DNA of 64,000 bases from Adlercreutzia murintestinalis (GTDB lineage Bacteria > Actinomycetota > Coriobacteriia > Coriobacteriales > Eggerthellaceae), in the NCBI RefSeq assembly GCF_943192905.1, contig NZ_CALPCC010000003.1:61688-125687 (forward strand). Reading direction: 5' to 3'. The first letter of the stretch is position 1. Each line of letters starts with the position of its first letter. The position numbers were made by a program, and so were the translations under genes. Under the pieces are notes generated by a model. It was not told where the DNA came from. It ran no database searches and saw only the letters and a program-made list of their open reading frames with translations. This document shows, one piece after another, positions 60,267 to 64,000 of this stretch.

Positions 60267-61586
60267 ATGGTAGATCAGGCCACGACTACGGACGCTTTCA
60301 GCGTTCTCGAGTCGCGTGGGGTTAGCCGCCGCAGCTTCATGAAGCTCTGCGCTGGCATCGCTGCAACGGCAGGTTTGTCGCAGCTGGCCATCCCGCGCAT
60401 TGCCGAGGCGCTCGAACAGTCCGTGATTGGAGCCACGTCTGGCGACCTCTACCCAGTGATCTGGATTGAGGGTGCGTCGTGCACGGGGTGCACGGAGTCG
60501 TTCGCGCAGATCGACACGCCTGATGTGGCGACCGTCGTTCTGGACGTCATCTCGCTGAATTACTCCGAGACGCTGTCGGCTGCGGCTGGCTGGTCCGTTG
60601 AGGAGGCTAAGGCTCAGACGATCGAGGCGGGCAACTACGTCCTGGTGTACGAGGGCGCGGTTCTGGAGGCGTGGAACGGCAACGCGCTGCGGGTCGCAGG
60701 GGAGACCGGCAACGAGGCTCTGGCTCATGCTGCTGCCAGCGCCAATGCGGTGATGGCGGTTGGTTCGTGTGCGGTCAACGGTGGTTGGTGCGCAGCGTAC
60801 CCGAATCCATCCAAGGCCATGGGCGTTCAGATGTTCCTTGAGAAGGAGGGCATTGACACGCCGGTCATCAACATCCCTGGCTGTCCTGTGAACCCCGAGT
60901 GGATGATGCAGGTGCTGGTTGATGTGGTCATGCTGAAGGATCCGTCGCTGGTGAAGCTGAACGACTTCAACGAGCCTTCCAGCCTCTTCGATCAGACCAT
61001 CCACGATAATTGCCCGCGTCGCGGCCACTTCGAGAATGGCGAGTTCGTCTACGAATTCGGCAGCGAGGAAGAGGCTTTGGGATACTGTCTGTATCCGGTG
61101 GGATGCCGCGGGCCGCAGACGAAGGCCATGTGCCCCATCACGCGTTGGAACAACCGTCGTTCATGGTGCGTAGAGGCTGGCAGCCCCTGCATCGGATGCT
61201 GCGAGGCGAACCCCAACGATCCGGGCGACAACTGGGTGCAGGTCAACACGCCGTTCTACAATCGCTTCCGCGATCTGCGTATCGGCGAGTTCAAATTCCA
61301 GCCTGAGCCGGTGGCATGGGTGCTGACGGGCATCGTTGCCGCAGCGCTTGTCGTGCATGGCTTCGGCATGAAGAAGACCGGTCGTATGGATGGCGGTGCT
61401 CCGTTCGAGCCTATCCGTAAGTGGGACAAAGAGCATCCCGAGCGCTCCATCGGCACTTACGCCGATCCGGTGACGGGCGGCCCGGTCATCAGCGAAGAGC
61501 TGACCGAAGAGAACACGCATCATCCGTCGGCGCCAGCTGATGTGATGGTCGCCAACTATGAGCAAGAAGCGGGAGGTGAGAAGTAA
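60267..61586 (+). CDS. hyaA: [NiFe] hydrogenase small subunit, Tat-exported
   Basis: 439 residues. Twin-arginine signal SRRSFMKL and a hydrophobic stretch near 21-40. The proximal cluster motif is SCTGCTES; it has the ordinary four-Cys pattern, not the extra cysteines of oxygen-tolerant enzymes (CTCCSES). Further cluster residues: INIPGCPVNP, HDNCPRRGHFE, GYCLYPVGCRGPQTKAMCP and CIGCCE. One C-terminal helix (about 352-370) anchors it in the membrane. Start ATG 60267 (AAGGGAGG). Coriobacteriia have their own lineage of group-1 uptake hydrogenases (group 1i in HydDB), a plausible home for this one. Confidence 0.94.
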   Translation: MVDQATTTDAFSVLESRGVSRRSFMKLCAGIAATAGLSQLAIPRIAEALEQSVIGATSGDLYPVIWIEGASCTGCTESFAQIDTPDVATVVLDVISLNYSETLSAAAGWSVEEAKAQTIEAGNYVLVYEGAVLEAWNGNALRVAGETGNEALAHAAASANAVMAVGSCAVNGGWCAAYPNPSKAMGVQMFLEKEGIDTPVINIPGCPVNPEWMMQVLVDVVMLKDPSLVKLNDFNEPSSLFDQTIHDNCPRRGHFENGEFVYEFGSEEEALGYCLYPVGCRGPQTKAMCPITRWNNRRSWCVEAGSPCIGCCEANPNDPGDNWVQVNTPFYNRFRDLRIGEFKFQPEPVAWVLTGIVAAALVVHGFGMKKTGRMDGGAPFEPIRKWDKEHPERSIGTYADPVTGGPVISEELTEENTHHPSAPADVMVANYEQEAGGEK

Positions 61587-63259
61587 TGACGCGTTCCATC
61601 ATCGATCCCATCACCCGTATCGAGGGCCATCTGCGCGTTGAGATGGAAGTGGAGAACGGCGTTGTCTCTGACGCATGGGTCTCCGGTGGCTGCTTCCGTG
61701 GCATGGAGTTGGTCGTGCAGGATCGCACGCCCGAGGACGCTGCTCAGATCGTGCAGCGTATCTGCGGTGTGTGCCCGGTCTCGCATACGCATGCTTCTTC
61801 CATCGCGGCCGAGAAGGCCTATGGCATCACCATTTCCAACAATGCGCGCATCGTGCGCAACCTGATCGAGGGTGCGCAGTTCCTGCACTCGCACATCCTG
61901 TGGTTCTACAATCTGTGTGCGCTTGACTATGTGAACCCGCTCAACGCGCTGACCGCCGATGTGGCGGACACCTACGAGCTGGCACAGACGCTGGGCACAT
62001 CCATGAACACCGACTTCGGTCAGTTGAAGGAGAAGCTGGCGAAGTTCGCTGCGAACGGACAGCTGTCCATCTTCTCGGGCAACTGGTTCGAGTGCGATGG
62101 CGGCACGGGCTATAAGATGACGCCTGAGGCCGACCTGATCTGCACCGCTCACTACCTTGAGGCGCTCAAGATGCAGGCGAAGGCCTCTGAGATCGCAGCG
62201 CTGCTGGGTGGCAAGATGCCGCACGTTATGACGGTGCTGCCTGGTGGCACGTCGTTCGTGCCCACCGAGGCGAAGCTTGACGATCTGTGGGCCATGGCCA
62301 ACGAGATCTACGATTGGGTCTCCACCACCATGATCCCTGACACGCTGGCCATCGCATCGTTCTATCCTGAGGTTGCCAACTATGGCAAGGGCTGCGGCCG
62401 CTATATCGCATGGGGCGTCTTCGAGGGTCCGGATTGGCCCTATGGCGACGATTACACCGAGCAGATGATCAACCGCTATCTGCCCATGGCTGTGCTCGAC
62501 GAGCAGCTCAACGTCTCCAACGTGCAGGAATCGCTCATCACCGAGTACATGGGCCATTCATGGTACGAGGGCGACTCCACCTATCAGTCCCCCTACTTCG
62601 TGACCGATCCGGATTTCACGGAGTACAACGTTGAGGATCGCTACACCTGGGTGAAATGCCCGGCCTACGATGGCAAGCCCATGGAGGCAGGCGGCCTCTC
62701 GCGTGTATTCGCAGCCTACAAGCGCGGCGTGCCCTTCGTGAAGGAGCAGGTCGACGCATTGCTGGTGAAGTTGGGTGGCAAGCCTGGCCAGGTCGAGTTG
62801 CTGCAGAACACGCTGGGTCGCACCGCTGCTCGCCAGGTCGAGACGCTCTACATCGCAGGCCTCATGAAGGACTGGACGCTGGAGCTGATGGAGGCCATCA
62901 AGGGCGGCGACTCCGAGTACTTCCGTCAGCCGCTGACCACCACCGGTGAAGGCACCGGTTTCTGGGAGGCTCCGCGCGGCGCGCTCTACCACGCCGAGAA
63001 GGTGACCAACCGCAACGTGGACGGCTATCAGATCATCATCCCGTCTACGTGGAACCTGGCTCCCATGAACGCTGATGGCGTCCATGGTCCGATGGAGCAA
63101 GCGCTGATCGGCGCGCCCGTGGAGGACATCGAGATGCCCATCCATGCGCTGCGCACGGTCCACAGTTATGACCCGTGCACCGCTTGCGCGGTCCACATCA
63201 CCGAGCCCAAGACGGGCAAGGAGTTCAAGACGGTGACCAGCCCTTGGGGGGTGAAGTAA
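61586..63259 (+). CDS. hyaB: [NiFe] hydrogenase large subunit
   Basis: 557 residues. Ni-binding motifs RICGVCPVSHTHAS (N-terminal) and DPCTACAVH (C-terminal). Some 20 residues follow the last His, a peptide normally removed by a HyaD/HybD protease after Ni insertion; no such protease is in the window. H2 is split at the NiFe(CN)2CO site. TAATG overlap with the small subunit. Typical length. Confidence 0.95.
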   Translation: MTRSIIDPITRIEGHLRVEMEVENGVVSDAWVSGGCFRGMELVVQDRTPEDAAQIVQRICGVCPVSHTHASSIAAEKAYGITISNNARIVRNLIEGAQFLHSHILWFYNLCALDYVNPLNALTADVADTYELAQTLGTSMNTDFGQLKEKLAKFAANGQLSIFSGNWFECDGGTGYKMTPEADLICTAHYLEALKMQAKASEIAALLGGKMPHVMTVLPGGTSFVPTEAKLDDLWAMANEIYDWVSTTMIPDTLAIASFYPEVANYGKGCGRYIAWGVFEGPDWPYGDDYTEQMINRYLPMAVLDEQLNVSNVQESLITEYMGHSWYEGDSTYQSPYFVTDPDFTEYNVEDRYTWVKCPAYDGKPMEAGGLSRVFAAYKRGVPFVKEQVDALLVKLGGKPGQVELLQNTLGRTAARQVETLYIAGLMKDWTLELMEAIKGGDSEYFRQPLTTTGEGTGFWEAPRGALYHAEKVTNRNVDGYQIIIPSTWNLAPMNADGVHGPMEQALIGAPVEDIEMPIHALRTVHSYDPCTACAVHITEPKTGKEFKTVTSPWGVK

Positions 63260-63955
63260 ATGGCACATCTCGCGCATTACCGCGAAGCGCATCCTATGGT
63301 CTTCGTGGTCACCCACTGGATCAATTTGGTGAGTATGATCCTGTTGATTCTGACCGGATTCATCATCCACTATCCGTTTCTGGCGGGTCTGACCGGCATC
63401 TGCCGTGGCGTGCACGTATTCTGCGGCTTCGTGCTGTTCTTGAACTGCGTATTCCGCGTCATCGCGTCGTTCATCGTGAAAACATCTCCGACGGGCGGCA
63501 CGCGCAAGCAGACCACCGACATCAAGTCGTGGCTGCCGCAGAAGGATAACCGCCATCAGGCGCTCGAGTGGATCAAGTACTATCTGTTCTTGAAAAAGGA
63601 TCATCCGCTCGGAGCGAAGCTGGGCGTTCCGCAGAAGCTGTCCTATCTGCTGATCCCGTTCCTTATCCTTGTGATGTTCTGGACGGGACTGTGCTTGTGG
63701 GGCGAGACGATGAACGTGCCCGCATTTGCGGCTACCACCACGCTCGTCGGCGGCGCTATGAGCATGCGCATCATTCACTATTACGGCATGTTCGTGTTCA
63801 TCATCTTCATGTTCATCCATGTGTATCTGGCGAATGTGGAGAGCACGGCTCCCACCAAGCTCATGTTCTTCCATAAGGAGCATGGCGGTTTGGTCTACGA
63901 TCCCGACATCCACAACATCGTGGGCGAGGATATGGACCCTTCAGCCGACAAATAA
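63260..63955 (+). CDS. hyaC: hydrogenase cytochrome b subunit
   Basis: 231 residues, four helices. His in THWINLVSMILLILTGF, RGVHVFCGF and RIIHYYGMFVFIIFMFIHV are spaced for two b-hemes. It passes electrons from the small subunit to quinone. It starts directly after the large-subunit stop. The external/cytoplasmic tail is basic then acidic. Confidence 0.93.
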   Translation: MAHLAHYREAHPMVFVVTHWINLVSMILLILTGFIIHYPFLAGLTGICRGVHVFCGFVLFLNCVFRVIASFIVKTSPTGGTRKQTTDIKSWLPQKDNRHQALEWIKYYLFLKKDHPLGAKLGVPQKLSYLLIPFLILVMFWTGLCLWGETMNVPAFAATTTLVGGAMSMRIIHYYGMFVFIIFMFIHVYLANVESTAPTKLMFFHKEHGGLVYDPDIHNIVGEDMDPSADK

Positions 63956-63981
63956 GTTGGCATGATTCATGCTTCGTTGAC

Positions 63982-63999
63982 GGCGGCCTCCGGGCCGCC
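63982..63999 (+). terminator. GC-rich stem at the window end
   Basis: GGCGGCC (63982-63988) pairs with GGCCGCC (63993-63999). It could be the terminator of the three hydrogenase genes, but the sequence stops before a T-run can be seen. Confidence 0.4.
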
Positions 64000-64000
64000 C

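Overview
The window looks like a 64 kb stretch of chromosome from an anaerobic, moderately GC-rich actinobacterium of the class Coriobacteriia, most likely Eggerthellaceae. The grounds are several cytoplasmic molybdopterin oxidoreductases, a membrane-bound [NiFe] hydrogenase, many Fe-S proteins, ATG/GTG/TTG starts behind good Shine-Dalgarno sites, and a leaderless-type promoter. The genus is not settled. I see no rRNA, tRNA, CRISPR array, prophage or complete insertion sequence.

Layout. 0-2.5 kb: a small ORF, a stomatin-like protein and a PhnP-like metallo-beta-lactamase. 2.6-7.2 kb: a three-gene respiratory module (Mo catalytic subunit, four-cluster ferredoxin, NrfD anchor) closed by a perfect 13-bp hairpin. 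7.3-14.4 kb: six same-strand genes without an established function (CCG-domain protein, second Mo enzyme, DUF2064 transferase, radical SAM protein with a Cys-rich N-terminus, ferredoxin-DUF169 fusion, Cys-tailed GNAT), followed by a convergent PadR regulator with a likely autoregulatory operator. 15-21 kb: glmS-acpS-nnrD, a leaderless-type membrane protein and efp. 21-32.5 kb: transporters and enzymes paired with regulators (LysR/TDT, MerR/aldo-keto reductase, XRE-zinc ribbon, patatin, cupin, TetR/AEC carrier/lactate dehydrogenase, B3/B4 protein), with remnants of an alpha/beta hydrolase and a ferrochelatase.

32.6-39 kb: two-subunit biotin carboxylase/carboxyltransferase, Asp23, nusB, xseB and dxs, packed with overlaps. 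39-47 kb: glnB-amt, TSCPD protein, ThrE exporter, ribBA, ahcY, a membrane glycosyltransferase and comF. 47.3-47.6 kb: a probable structured RNA ahead of an orphan solute-binding lipoprotein. 48.5-60 kb: M16 peptidase, two single-TM proteins, metG-tatD-flavodoxin-ksgA, an AAA-like protein without a P-loop, mntP and pheA. 60.2-64 kb: hydrogenase small subunit, large subunit and cytochrome b, behind a perfect 8+8 bp palindrome.

Reading: the hydrogenase can deliver electrons to the quinone pool, and the Mo/NrfD module can connect that pool to a cytoplasmic substrate. The strongest candidate for an undescribed system is the six-gene Mo/radical SAM cluster at 7.3-14.4 kb; second is the structured RNA at about 47.3-47.55 kb.
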